From Mesorhizobium terrae (lineage in GTDB: Bacteria; Pseudomonadota; Alphaproteobacteria; Rhizobiales; Rhizobiaceae), in the NCBI RefSeq assembly GCF_008727715.1, contig NZ_CP044218.1, forward strand, positions 248,001 to 312,000: a stretch of 64,000 nucleotides of DNA. Direction: 5' to 3'. A program made the translations under genes and the position numbers. Position 1 is the stretch's first letter. The number at the start of each line of letters is the position of its first letter. The notes below the pieces were generated by a model. It had not been told where the DNA came from and searched no databases. It saw nothing but the letters and a program-made list of their open reading frames with translations. This document shows, piece by piece, positions 46,293-55,309 of this stretch.

Positions 46293-47507
46293 TCATGCAA
46301 GTTCTGAAACCATGCGGTCGGCGGCGATGCGGATCTGTTCGGGATCGCGCAACACGCACATTCGGAGGAACGAACGCGAGGCATTGCCGAACAGATAGCC
46401 GGGCGAAAGCCCGACGCGGGCCTTCTCGATGACGCGGGCGCAGGCCTCGCGGGAATCCTCCTGCCCTTCAAAGGCGAAGAAGGCGTACATGCCGCCCTTC
46501 GGCTTGGAAGGCAGGATGATGCCCGGCAGCTTGACCAGCGCCTCATAGGCGATGTCGAGACCGAGCTTGGCGCGGTCGCGGATCTCCGCCACCAACGGCT
46601 CGCCCTGGCGCAGCGCGGCGACGGCGCCGGCCTGGACAAAGGCGGCGGTGCCGCTGTTGGCATATTGCGTCATGGCGGCCAGCTGATCGGCGACGCCGGT
46701 CGGATGCGACAGCCAGCCGACGCGCCAGCCGGTCATCGCCCAGGCCTTGGAGAAGCTGTTCACCACTAGGACGCGGTCGTCGTCCTCGGCGATCTGCAGG
46801 ATGGACGGCGCGACCTTGCCGTCGAAATAGAGACGGCCATAGACCTCGTCGGAGACGATCCAGATGCCGGTGCGCCGCGAGAAATCGAGCAGCGCCTGCA
46901 GTTCCTCTCGCGTGGCGGTCCAGCCCAGCGGGTTGCTCGGGGTCGACAGGAAGATGGCGCGGGTGCGCGCGTCGCAACGCGCGAAAACCGCATCGAGATC
47001 GAGCCGCCATTCGCCGTCAAAGGCGAGCGCCACCGGCCGCGGCTCGCCACCGACGAAGTGGATGGCATTGTGAATGTTGGGCCATTGCGGCTCGATGTAG
47101 ACAACGTTGGTGCCGACATCGACCAGGAGTTCCATGGCCAAAAGAACCGCGTGCATGCCACCCGGTGTCACTGTCGACCGGTCGACCGCGATGGGTCGGC
47201 CATGAAGTGCTGACTGGTATTCGGATAGCGCCTCGGTCAGCGCACCCATGCCGCGCATGTTGGGAATGTAGAATGTCTGGCCTGCATCGAGCGCGGCCTT
47301 TGCCGCATCGTTGATGAAAGCCGGCGTGACCATGTCGCCCTCGCCGTACCAGAGCGGGATGACGTCGCCGAGGCTCTGCGCCTTCGCCGCCAGCTGGGCG
47401 ATGTTTTCCGTGCGGAGATCCTGGATCTGCGGCCGGATGCCTTCCAGCGGCGGAAAAGGCCGGACATTCGCCGGATAGGCGGATGCACGACGGCTGCTCA
47501 AGGTCAT
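46293..47507 (-). CDS. PLP-dependent class I/II aminotransferase
   Basis: A 404-residue aminotransferase of fold type I. TPSNPLGWTATREE (carboxylate/PLP site), SDEVYGRLYFDG and the Schiff-base Lys in NSFSKAWAMTGWRVGW are visible. The ATG at 47507 follows GGGAGGTATC. First gene of the unit; a GntR box (47590-47604) lies 83 bp upstream. Substrate unknown. Confidence 0.9.
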   Translation of the reverse strand: MTLSSRRASAYPANVRPFPPLEGIRPQIQDLRTENIAQLAAKAQSLGDVIPLWYGEGDMVTPAFINDAAKAALDAGQTFYIPNMRGMGALTEALSEYQSALHGRPIAVDRSTVTPGGMHAVLLAMELLVDVGTNVVYIEPQWPNIHNAIHFVGGEPRPVALAFDGEWRLDLDAVFARCDARTRAIFLSTPSNPLGWTATREELQALLDFSRRTGIWIVSDEVYGRLYFDGKVAPSILQIAEDDDRVLVVNSFSKAWAMTGWRVGWLSHPTGVADQLAAMTQYANSGTAAFVQAGAVAALRQGEPLVAEIRDRAKLGLDIAYEALVKLPGIILPSKPKGGMYAFFAFEGQEDSREACARVIEKARVGLSPGYLFGNASRSFLRMCVLRDPEQIRIAADRMVSELA

Positions 47508-47589
47508 GCTCGCGATACCTCCCAGATTCCCGCGCGCCTGTTTGCCGGACGGCAAGCGGCCTCGCTTTCTTGTTGCCTCAGTAACGCAT

Positions 47590-47604
47590 GAAACAGTATA
47601 CCGT
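47590..47604. promoter_or_regulatory. GntR-type operator, copy 1 (aminotransferase side)
   Basis: GAAACAGTATACCGT, identical to 47741-47755. Its core ACAGTATACCGT is near-palindromic around GTATAC, as in FCD-class GntR sites. Confidence 0.75.
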
Positions 47605-47740
47605 TCAAGCCTAAAATTTTTTATCCGCACGCTTGCGCTTTGATCGGAATGGGGCGTAGTTTCGAAAAACTGCCCTGTTTCTCCATATTGTTCGTATCAC
47701 GACACGACAGAACGCCGCCGATACGATGATAGATACGCGA

Positions 47741-47755
47741 GAAACAGTATACCGT
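47741..47755 (+). promoter_or_regulatory. GntR-type operator, copy 2 (gntR side)
   Basis: Second copy of GAAACAGTATACCGT, 16 bp upstream of the regulator ATG, so autorepression is expected. Confidence 0.75.
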
Positions 47756-47771
47756 ATATGCGGAGGTTCCG

Positions 47772-48491
47772 ATGTCCAATGACGTGTCCAGGCCGTTCAA
47801 GAATGGCGGCGGCAGCCTGCGCGCGCAGATCTATCAGGACATTCGCGACCGCATTCATCATGGCGGGCTCGGCCCCAACGACCGGCTCGTCGACGTCGAG
47901 ATCGCGGGCAATCTCGGCGTCTCGCGCATGCCGGTGCGCGAAGCGCTGCTGCAGCTGACCCATGAAGGCTATCTGGTGGGAACCACGCGCGGCTTCATGC
48001 TGCCGACGCTGACCCCGACCGATGTCGCCAATATCTTCGAGGTGCGCCGCTGCCTGGAGCCGCGCGCGGCGGCCCACGCAGCCCGCAATCTCGACGCCGC
48101 CGGCATGGAAAGGCTGGCTGCTGCGCTTACCGATGCCGAAACGGCGGTTGCCACCGCCGACGCGGACCTGCTGTTCCAGGCCAATGTCAGCTTCCGCCGT
48201 TCATGGCTGGAAGCCGTCGACAACGACCGGCTGGCCTCAGCCATCGCCCGCTTCGCCGACCACGTTCAGGTCGTGCGTCTCGGTACCCTCTCGCACCTGC
48301 CGACCCAAGCCGTCGTGCTTGCCGGCATGCGCAAGCTCTACGACGCCTTCATCCGCCGCGACGCCATGGCCGCCTTCGACCATATGACCACCTTCATCCA
48401 GCACGCCGAAGACAGGTTCGTCGCTCTCAGCAGAGAGTTGGAAAACTCCAGCCAGGACAAGGGCCGCGCCGCCGGCCAGGGACAGCCATGA
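47772..48491 (+). CDS. GntR-family regulator, FCD (FadR-type) domain
   Basis: A 239-residue regulator: winged helix with LVDVEIAGNLGVSRMPVREALLQL, then an all-helical FCD ligand domain (FEVRRCLEPRAAAHAA, metal-binding histidine regions near the C-terminus). It controls the divergent units through the two identical boxes. Its stop overlaps the monooxygenase start (ATGATG). Confidence 0.92.
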   Translation: MSNDVSRPFKNGGGSLRAQIYQDIRDRIHHGGLGPNDRLVDVEIAGNLGVSRMPVREALLQLTHEGYLVGTTRGFMLPTLTPTDVANIFEVRRCLEPRAAAHAARNLDAAGMERLAAALTDAETAVATADADLLFQANVSFRRSWLEAVDNDRLASAIARFADHVQVVRLGTLSHLPTQAVVLAGMRKLYDAFIRRDAMAAFDHMTTFIQHAEDRFVALSRELENSSQDKGRAAGQGQP

Positions 48492-49585
48492 TGTTGAAGC
48501 CGCATCCGCTAAAAGGGCCGAACAAGTTCAAGCTTGGCGTCTTTTCGATGAACGCCGATGGCGGGCTGGCGATGACCACCGCGCCGGAACGCTGGCGCGC
48601 CCGCTGGGACGACAATCTGAATGCCGCCCGCATCGCCGACCGCGCGGGAATGGAGTTCCTGCTGCCGATCGCGCGCTGGCGCGGTTTCGGCGGCGTCACC
48701 CATGCCCGAGAATGGTCGTTCGAGACCTTCACCTGGGCGGCGGGGCTGGCGACGGCGACGGAAAACATCGCCCTGTTCATGACCGTGCACGTGCCTCTGG
48801 TGCATCCGCTGCAAGCGGCCAAGGCGCTCGCCACCGTCGACCATATCTCCGGCGGTCGCGCCGGCCTCAACATCGTCTGTGGCTGGAATCCCGACGAGTT
48901 CGCCATGTTCGGCCAGACGGTCGGCGAACGCACCTATGACCAGGCCGAGGAGTGGATCACCATCATCGAGCGCGCCTACAAATCGCGTGAGCCGTTCGAC
49001 TTCGCCGGCGACTTCTATGATCTGAAGGGCGTGGTGAGCCGGCCGGCGAGCCTGCAGGCGCCGCGCCCTGTGACGATGAACGCCGCATTCGGGGCGCCGG
49101 GCCGCAACTACGCGGCACGACATTGCGACTATCTGTTTTCGACCTTCTCGGAAATTTCCGAGGGCCGCGCCCATGTCGTCGACATTGCCGGCCGCGCCGC
49201 CGAAGTAGGCCGCGATGTCGGCGTCTACACCGTCTGCCACGTGGTGTGCCGCGAGACGCAGCAGGAAGCGGAAGACTACTACCGCCGCTATGCGCTGGAG
49301 CTCGCCGACCAGGGCGCCGTCGACGAGCATATGAAGAAGAAGAAGGAATTCGCGCATTCGCATGACGAGAAGGCGTTCACCGAATATCGCCAGCGCTTCG
49401 CTGGCGGCGCCGGCACCTATCCGCTGGTCGGTACGCCGGAGAAAATCGTCGACGACCTGATCCGCATCATGGAGCAGGGTTATGCGGGCGCCGCCCTTTC
49501 CTTCGTCAACTACACCTACGAATTGCCGTTCTTCTGCGACCGCGTGCTGCCGTTGATGCGGCAGGCCGGCCTGAGGATGAACTGA
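48488..49585 (+). CDS. LLM-class flavin-dependent monooxygenase (RutA-like)
   Basis: A 365-residue TIM-barrel FMNH2-dependent monooxygenase of the bacterial luciferase class. IARWRGFGG, ATVDHISGGRAGLNIVCGWNPDEFAMFG and VGTPEKIVDDL match RutA/SfnG-like enzymes, which need a flavin reductase partner. The next gene supplies one with a one-base overlap. The substrate is unknown; no other rut genes are present, so it is not pyrimidine degradation. Confidence 0.9.
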   Translation: MMLKPHPLKGPNKFKLGVFSMNADGGLAMTTAPERWRARWDDNLNAARIADRAGMEFLLPIARWRGFGGVTHAREWSFETFTWAAGLATATENIALFMTVHVPLVHPLQAAKALATVDHISGGRAGLNIVCGWNPDEFAMFGQTVGERTYDQAEEWITIIERAYKSREPFDFAGDFYDLKGVVSRPASLQAPRPVTMNAAFGAPGRNYAARHCDYLFSTFSEISEGRAHVVDIAGRAAEVGRDVGVYTVCHVVCRETQQEAEDYYRRYALELADQGAVDEHMKKKKEFAHSHDEKAFTEYRQRFAGGAGTYPLVGTPEKIVDDLIRIMEQGYAGAALSFVNYTYELPFFCDRVLPLMRQAGLRMN

Positions 49586-50121
49586 TGGACGCCACGACCA
49601 CCGCCGGCACGCTGCCAGCGCACGGCACGGTCGATCCGCGCGGCTTCAAGCAAGGCATGCGCGCCATGGCCGGCGCGGTCGCCATATTGGCGGCGGAAGA
49701 TACCGAGCATGGCTGCTTCGGGTTGACGGCCACCGCCGTCTGTTCGTTCAGCGCCGAGCCGCCGTCGCTTCTGGCCTGCGTGCACAGGAACAGCACCTTC
49801 GCCTCGCTGACCAGCCAGGACATGGCCTTTTCGGTCAACCTGCCGGCGGCGGACCAGGAGAATGTCGCGCGGGTTTTCGGCGGCATGACCACTGCCAAGG
49901 GCGTCGCCCGGTTTTCGGCGGGCTCGTGGGTGCGTGGAGAAGCCGGTGCGCCATTGCTGGTCGGCGCCCGCGCGGTCTTCGAGTGCCGCGTCGGTGAAAT
50001 CATCGCGCGCGCCTCGCATCTCATCGTCATCGGCCTGGTCACGGGCGTCACGCTCGACCGCGCCGAGCGGGAGCCGATCTTCTACGCGCATGGGCGCTTC
50101 GTCACCTCGAACTTCCAGTAG
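49585..50121 (+). CDS. Flavin reductase family protein (RutF-like)
   Basis: A 178-residue FMN-binding split-barrel reductase that supplies FMNH2 to the monooxygenase. GFKQGMRAMAGAVAILAAEDTEHGCFGLTATAVCSFSAEPPSLLACVHR shows the family N-terminal half in pieces (GLTATAVCS, PPSLLACV). TGA of the previous gene overlaps its ATG (TGATG). Confidence 0.92.
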   Translation: MDATTTAGTLPAHGTVDPRGFKQGMRAMAGAVAILAAEDTEHGCFGLTATAVCSFSAEPPSLLACVHRNSTFASLTSQDMAFSVNLPAADQENVARVFGGMTTAKGVARFSAGSWVRGEAGAPLLVGARAVFECRVGEIIARASHLIVIGLVTGVTLDRAEREPIFYAHGRFVTSNFQ

Positions 50122-50134
50122 CGGAGATCAACGG

Positions 50135-50896
50135 ATGTCCATTGTCCTGTCCGGACGGCTGAAGGCACGGCTTGCAGCCAACGAAAAGCTCGGCGTGGTC
50201 TGGCTGACGCTCGGTCACGCCTCCATCGTCGAGATGGCCGCGCGAACCGGCACCGACGCCCTCGTCATCGATCTGCAGCATGGGCTGTGGGATCGCCGCT
50301 CCCTGGAAACGGCGGTGGGCATCACCGGCGGCGACGTGCCGACGATCGCGCGGGTCGCCGACTGTTCAACGACGGCGATCGGTTCGGCGCTGGACGCCGG
50401 ATGCGACGGCGTTCTGGTGCCACTGATCGAGACGCGCGAACAGGCCGAACAGGCGGTCGCGGCCTCCCGCTTTCCGCCGCACGGCCATCGTTCCGGTGGT
50501 GGCGTCAGGCCGTTGGCAATCGGCTTTGGCACCTATCTCGAACGGGCGGACCGGGTCGCGGTCGGCATCATGATCGAGACCGCCAAGGGCGTCGAGAATG
50601 TCGAAGAGATCATGACGGTTCCCGGACTGGACTTTGTGCTGATCGGCACCGGCGATCTCGGCATCTCCTATGCGGCGCGCGGCAAGGACGCCAGCGCCAT
50701 CGAGGACGCCTGCCGGCTGGTGAAGGATGCCTGCAGCAGGGCCGGCGTGCCCTGCGGTATCTTCACCGGCAGCCTCGACAAGGCGCGGCAGCGGCGGGCG
50801 GAAGGCTACAGCCTCGTCGTCCTGGCCAGCGATGTCGACGTCGTGCGCGACGCGTTCGACGGAGCGGTTCGCGGCTTCGCCGAGGCGGCATCGTGA
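50135..50896 (+). CDS. HpcH/HpaI aldolase family protein
   Basis: A 253-residue metal-dependent class II-type aldolase cleaving 4-hydroxy-2-oxoacids to pyruvate (or oxaloacetate-type products) and an aldehyde. DALVIDLQHGLWD, GVLVPLIETREQAEQ, GIMIETAKGVENVEEI and GTGDLGISYAARG carry the expected Glu and Asp metal ligands; DLQHG replaces the more common DxEH. Third catalytic gene of the unit. Confidence 0.88.
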   Translation: MSIVLSGRLKARLAANEKLGVVWLTLGHASIVEMAARTGTDALVIDLQHGLWDRRSLETAVGITGGDVPTIARVADCSTTAIGSALDAGCDGVLVPLIETREQAEQAVAASRFPPHGHRSGGGVRPLAIGFGTYLERADRVAVGIMIETAKGVENVEEIMTVPGLDFVLIGTGDLGISYAARGKDASAIEDACRLVKDACSRAGVPCGIFTGSLDKARQRRAEGYSLVVLASDVDVVRDAFDGAVRGFAEAAS

Positions 50897-51393
50897 AGGC
50901 GCCCTTTCGCCAGCGCCTGGATTTCGACAGCGCCAACGGCCAGGTGCTCGACGAGAGCCGCCGCTACATGCTGATGCGGCCGGAAGCCCTGATGGGCCTG
51001 TTCCGCCGCCTCGACGATACGGGGCGACGGAACGCCTTCGAGGCGCTTGCCGCCTCGGTCATCGAGATGGGCGGCGACAGCGCCCGCGCCTACAAGGCGC
51101 ATGGCGGCGGCGACGCCGACGCGCTGCTCTCGACAGTGGCCGGCACCGCCCCCGATCTCGGCTGGGGTGTCTGGTCGTTCAGCCGCGATGCGGCCGGCAT
51201 CGAACTGACTGTGCGCAACAGTCCCTTCGCCGCCGGTTACGGTCCTTCATCGCAGCCCGTCTGCCACGCCATCGCCGGCATGGCGACAGCGGTCGGCCGC
51301 ATGGTGCTTGGCCGCGACGATGTTGTCGCGCGCGAAACCGAATGCGCGGCCTGCGGCGCGCCCGCCTGTCGCTTCGAGACGCGGCAGGCCTGA
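50893..51393 (+). CDS. V4R (4-vinyl reductase) domain protein
   Basis: A 166-residue protein starting with GTG at 50893 (GTGA overlap with the aldolase stop). It is a single V4R domain: RYMLMRPEALMGLFRRLD N-terminally and ECAACGAPACRFETRQ C-terminally with three Cys. V4R domains bind small hydrophobic or aromatic molecules in regulators such as XylR and occur in BchJ. Its role in the pathway is unknown; a substrate chaperone or sensor is possible. Confidence 0.8.
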   Translation: MKAPFRQRLDFDSANGQVLDESRRYMLMRPEALMGLFRRLDDTGRRNAFEALAASVIEMGGDSARAYKAHGGGDADALLSTVAGTAPDLGWGVWSFSRDAAGIELTVRNSPFAAGYGPSSQPVCHAIAGMATAVGRMVLGRDDVVARETECAACGAPACRFETRQA

Positions 51394-51401
51394 GACAGGC
51401 G

Positions 51402-52232
51402 CTAGCCTTCCAGCAGGGTTCGGGTCAGCGGGTGCGCGGCATCCGCCAGCCCGTCGATGACATTGAAATGGTGGCGGTCCGGCTCGGCGTAGAAGCCGGT
51501 CGCGGCGCCGAGGCCGGTCCAGATGTTGGCGAGCAATTCCGATTGGCGGATGAATTCGGAGCGCTCGCCGCCGCCCACCCAGCAAACCAGGCGCGCACCA
51601 TCCATCGGCGGCAGCAGAGCCGGGCTCTCGGCGAGGGCCTCGGCCTGATCGATCTTCAGCGTGTCGTTCATCCCCGTCTTCATGATCGGCCGCAGGTCAT
51701 GCACGCCGGACAAGGAGACGGTGTTGACGATGCGGCGACGGACGCCGTCCGATAGCGGCGATGTCGTGGAAATCATGCGCGTGACCAGATGGCCGCCGGC
51801 GGAATGGCCGGTGAGGCGGATGTCGCCGCTCACCAGTTCCGCCGCCTTTTCAATGGCCTTGCCGATCTCAGCGGTGATGTCGGTTATGCGCGCTTGCGGC
51901 GCCAGCGTATAGGACGGCATTGTCACCGCATAGCCGCTTTCAACGGCGCCGCGCGCCAGATACGACCAGAAACTCTTGTCGAGCGCCATCCAGTAGCCGC
52001 CATGCACGAAGACGACCAGGCCCTTGGGAGCCCCGGCGGGCAGGAACAGGTCGAGGCGGTTGCGTTCGCCTCCGTCATACGCGATGTCGAGTTGCGCGCG
52101 GCCAGCGGCCGAGAGTTCCTTGCGATAGGCGGCCGCCGGCGCCACCCAGGCCTCCGGCCACCGATCGCCGCCGGCGATGTTGACACCGTTGGAATAGGCG
52201 CCATCCCAATCCTGCACTTTGCGAACGATCAT
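51402..52232 (-). CDS. Kynurenine formamidase-like alpha/beta hydrolase
   Basis: A 276-residue alpha/beta hydrolase with HGGYW (the oxyanion motif of animal/fungal-type kynurenine formamidase), nucleophile Ser in GHSAGGH and a C-terminal acid/His pair (AEPDRHHFNVID). It hydrolyses N-formylkynurenine to kynurenine. Context with kynU and kynA is decisive. Rhizobia more often use the unrelated KynB fold, so this is a functional replacement. Start at 52232. Confidence 0.82.
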   Translation of the reverse strand: MIVRKVQDWDGAYSNGVNIAGGDRWPEAWVAPAAAYRKELSAAGRAQLDIAYDGGERNRLDLFLPAGAPKGLVVFVHGGYWMALDKSFWSYLARGAVESGYAVTMPSYTLAPQARITDITAEIGKAIEKAAELVSGDIRLTGHSAGGHLVTRMISTTSPLSDGVRRRIVNTVSLSGVHDLRPIMKTGMNDTLKIDQAEALAESPALLPPMDGARLVCWVGGGERSEFIRQSELLANIWTGLGAATGFYAEPDRHHFNVIDGLADAAHPLTRTLLEG

Positions 52233-52314
52233 CCGAAGCGTCTCCTGCCCACCACCGGCTGTTTGGCCGATCCCGTCGTGCCGTACAATAGCCACATGGA
52301 GGCAGGCTTCAACG

Positions 52315-52334
52315 ATAAACTTTATGCTTGAAAT
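52315..52334 (+). promoter_or_regulatory. Shared 20-bp element upstream of the CoA ligase
   Basis: ATAAACTTTATGCTTGAAAT matches, at 17 of 20 positions and in the same orientation to transcription, the element at 62548-62567 before the monooxygenase/reductase. Near-palindromic half-sites suggest a regulator site. Confidence 0.65.
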
Positions 52335-52493
52335 AACCCATGCCCTATGCGAGCGTTCGTCCCGGCGGGATCGATCCGGATCGTGCGGCGAAGGCCGTTC
52401 GGGCCAAGAACCGGCACCGCCACGCCGGATATGACCAAAACCCGCATGAAGACGGCCGGCGCACATCATATGGAAGCTGGGAGATCGAACGAG

Positions 52494-54113
52494 ATGCTTG
52501 GGCCGACGGCGCATATCGACACGTTCGCGCGCGACAACCTCCCGCCTCCGGATCTTTGGCCCGACTTTCTCCTCGACCGTTTCGATTATCCCGACCGCCT
52601 CAATGCCGGCGTCGAGCTGACCGACCGGCTGGTGGAGAAGGGTTTCGGCGACCACACCGCGCTGATCGGCAACGGACGCCGCCGCACCTATAAGGAACTG
52701 GCCGACTGGACCAGCCGGCTGGCGCATGCGCTGGTCGAGAATTACGGCGTCAAGCCGGGCAACCGCGTCTTGATCCGTTCGGCGAACAACCCGGCCATGG
52801 TGGCCTGCTGGCTGGCGGCGACCAAGGCCGGCGCTGTGGTGGTCAACACCATGCCGATGCTGCGCGCCGGCGAACTCGCCCAGATCGTCGACAAGGCCGA
52901 GATCAGCCTGGCGCTGTGCGACACGCGGCTGATGGAAGAAATGGTGGCCTGCGCCAAGCAGAGCCATTTCCTCAAACAGGTCATCGGCTTCGACGGGACC
53001 GCCAACCACGACGCCGAACTCGACCGTGTCGCGCTGGACAAGGACGTGCGTTTCGAGGCGGTCAACACCGGGCGCGACGATGTCGCCCTGCTCGGCTTCA
53101 CCTCGGGAACGACGGGCGAGCCGAAAGCGACGATGCATTTCCATCGTGATCTGCTGATCATCGCCGACGGCTATGCCCAGGAGGTGCTGGGCGTGACGCC
53201 GGACGACATCTTTGTCGGGTCGCCGCCGCTCGCCTTCACCTTCGGCCTGGGTGGGCTGGCCATTTTCCCGCTGCGCTTTGGCGCGGCGGCGACGCTGCTT
53301 GAAAACGCCTCGCCGCCCAACATGATCGAGATCATCCAGACCTATCGCGCCACCGTCTGCTTCACGGCGCCGACCGCCTATCGCGCCATGCTGGTGGCGA
53401 TGGACAAGGGCGCGGACCTGTCCTCGCTGCGCGCCGCGGTCTCGGCCGGCGAAACGCTGCCGGCGCCGGTCTACGAAGAATGGATGGAAAAGACCGGCAA
53501 GCCGATGCTGGACGGCATCGGCGCCACCGAGATGCTGCACATCTTCATCTCGAACCGCTTCGGCGATTCCAAGCCGGCCTGTACCGGCAAGCCGGTGAGC
53601 GGTTACCAGGCAAAGATCGTCGACGACGACATGAACGAAGTGCCGCGCGGCGAGGTCGGCCGGCTGGCCGTACGCGGCCCGACCGGCTGCCGCTATCTTG
53701 CCGACGAACGCCAGCGCAAATATGTGCGCGACGGCTGGAACCTGACCGGCGATTCCTTCATCCAGGACGAGGATGGCTATTTCCATTTCGCCGCGCGCTC
53801 CGACGACATGATCATTTCCGCCGGCTACAACATCGCGGGCCCGGAAGTGGAAGCGGCGTTGCTTTCGCACCCCGACGTCAAGGAATGCGCGGTGATCGGC
53901 GTACCCGATGAGGAGCGCGGGCAGATCGTGCAGGCGCATGTCGTGCTGATGGCGGGAGTGGCGCCGGACGAATTGACCCGCAAACGGCTGCAGGATCACG
54001 TCAAGGCGACGATCGCGCCCTACAAATATCCGCGTTCGATGAAGTTCATCGACGCATTGCCGAAAACCCAGACTGGAAAGATCCAGCGCTTCCGCCTGAA
54101 AGACGCCCATTGA
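52494..54113 (+). CDS. 2-aminobenzoate-CoA ligase (AMP-forming, benzoate-CoA ligase family)
   Basis: A 539-residue acyl-CoA synthetase: P-loop FTSGTTGEPKATMHFHRD, adenylation motifs DGIGATEMLH and YNIAGPEVEAAL, and the catalytic Lys in KTQTGKIQRF. It would activate anthranilate to 2-aminobenzoyl-CoA. Start at 52494 is chosen for TGGGAGA upstream; an ATG at 52470 is possible. Placed with kynU and kynA. Confidence 0.88.
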   Translation: MLGPTAHIDTFARDNLPPPDLWPDFLLDRFDYPDRLNAGVELTDRLVEKGFGDHTALIGNGRRRTYKELADWTSRLAHALVENYGVKPGNRVLIRSANNPAMVACWLAATKAGAVVVNTMPMLRAGELAQIVDKAEISLALCDTRLMEEMVACAKQSHFLKQVIGFDGTANHDAELDRVALDKDVRFEAVNTGRDDVALLGFTSGTTGEPKATMHFHRDLLIIADGYAQEVLGVTPDDIFVGSPPLAFTFGLGGLAIFPLRFGAAATLLENASPPNMIEIIQTYRATVCFTAPTAYRAMLVAMDKGADLSSLRAAVSAGETLPAPVYEEWMEKTGKPMLDGIGATEMLHIFISNRFGDSKPACTGKPVSGYQAKIVDDDMNEVPRGEVGRLAVRGPTGCRYLADERQRKYVRDGWNLTGDSFIQDEDGYFHFAARSDDMIISAGYNIAGPEVEAALLSHPDVKECAVIGVPDEERGQIVQAHVVLMAGVAPDELTRKRLQDHVKATIAPYKYPRSMKFIDALPKTQTGKIQRFRLKDAH

Positions 54114-54115
54114 CC

Positions 54116-55309
54116 ATGACCGATTTCGCCAGAACACGCGCCCTATTCCACATGCCGGAAGGCGTCTTCTATCTCGACGGCAACTCGCTGGGGCCGCTGC
54201 CGAAAAGTGCCGTCCAGCGCGTGCAGGACATGATGACCGCCCAATGGGGCGAACAGCTGATCCGCGGCTGGAACGCTTCGGGCTGGATGATGCAGCCTCG
54301 CAAACTGGGCGACCGCATCGGCAGGCTGATCGGCGCGCCTCAAGGCACCGTCGTCGTCGGCGACACGCTGTCGATCAAGGTCTATCAGGCGCTGGCCTCT
54401 GCACTCGATCTCAACCCGTCGCGACGGGTGGTGCTGTCCGACAGCGGCAATTTCCCGTCCGATCTCTACATGGCGCAAGGCCTGCTGGGCTCGCTGGACA
54501 AGGGTTACGAGCTGAAGGTGGTGGAACCCGAAGCGGTCGAGGCGTCGATCGATGAAAGCGTCGCCGTCTTGATGATCACCGAAGTGGATTACCGCACCGG
54601 CCGCCTGCACGACATGAAGAAGCTGACGGCCAAGGCCCATGCCGCCGGCGTCATCACCGTCTGGGACCTCGCGCATTCGGCCGGCGCGCTCGCCGTCGAC
54701 CTTGAAGGCACCAAGGCGGACTTCGCCGTTGGCTGCACCTACAAATATCTGAATGGCGGCCCGGGCGCGCCGGCCTTCATCTATGTCGCGCCAAAACACA
54801 CCGACAAGGTGCGCCCTGCCCTTTCCGGCTGGCTCGGCCATGAAAGCCCCTTCGCCTTCGACCTCGACTACCGCTCAGGTGCCGGCATCGACCGCATGCG
54901 CGTTGGCACGCCGGCGGTGATCGCCATGGCAGCACTTGATGCCGCGATGGACGCCTGGGAAGGTGTTTCGATGGCGGATGTCCGCAAGCAGTCGATCGCG
55001 CTCGCCGACCTCTTCATCCGCGAGGTCGAGACACGCTGCCCGGAATTGACGCTTGCCTCGCCGCGCAATGGCGCCGAACGCGGTAGCCAGGTTTCGTTCC
55101 GGCACCCGGAAGGCTACGCCATCATGCAGGCGCTGATCGCACGCGGCGTCATCGGCGATTTCCGTGCGCCCGACGCGATCCGCTTCGGCTTCACGCCGCT
55201 CTATATAGGCGAGCAGGAAGTGCTCGGTGCGGTCGGTGTGCTGGAGGACGTCATGACCAACCGGCGCTGGGACGAACCGCAATACCGCAAGAAGGCCCTG
55301 GTGACATGA
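54116..55309 (+). CDS. kynU: Kynureninase
   Basis: A 397-residue PLP enzyme splitting kynurenine into anthranilate and alanine. [12 protein letters not shown]-terminally, [14 protein letters not shown] and the Schiff-base Lys210 in [13 protein letters not shown] are diagnostic. The ligase stop is 2 bp upstream and the kynA start overlaps its stop (ATGA), so the three form an operon. Confidence 0.96.
   Translation: MTDFARTRALFHMPEGVFYLDGNSLGPLPKSAVQRVQDMMTAQWGEQLIRGWNASGWMMQPRKLGDRIGRLIGAPQGTVVVGDTLSIKVYQALASALDLNPSRRVVLSDSGNFPSDLYMAQGLLGSLDKGYELKVVEPEAVEASIDESVAVLMITEVDYRTGRLHDMKKLTAKAHAAGVITVWDLAHSAGALAVDLEGTKADFAVGCTYKYLNGGPGAPAFIYVAPKHTDKVRPALSGWLGHESPFAFDLDYRSGAGIDRMRVGTPAVIAMAALDAAMDAWEGVSMADVRKQSIALADLFIREVETRCPELTLASPRNGAERGSQVSFRHPEGYAIMQALIARGVIGDFRAPDAIRFGFTPLYIGEQEVLGAVGVLEDVMTNRRWDEPQYRKKALVT

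Noticed and set aside
48488..50121. rut pyrimidine degradation operon
   Set aside because: Only the monooxygenase and reductase resemble RutA and RutF; rutB, C, D, E and G are absent here.
52233..54137. Long minus-strand extension of the formamidase frame
   Set aside because: Antisense of the CoA ligase; a ribosome site and normal family start exist at 52232.
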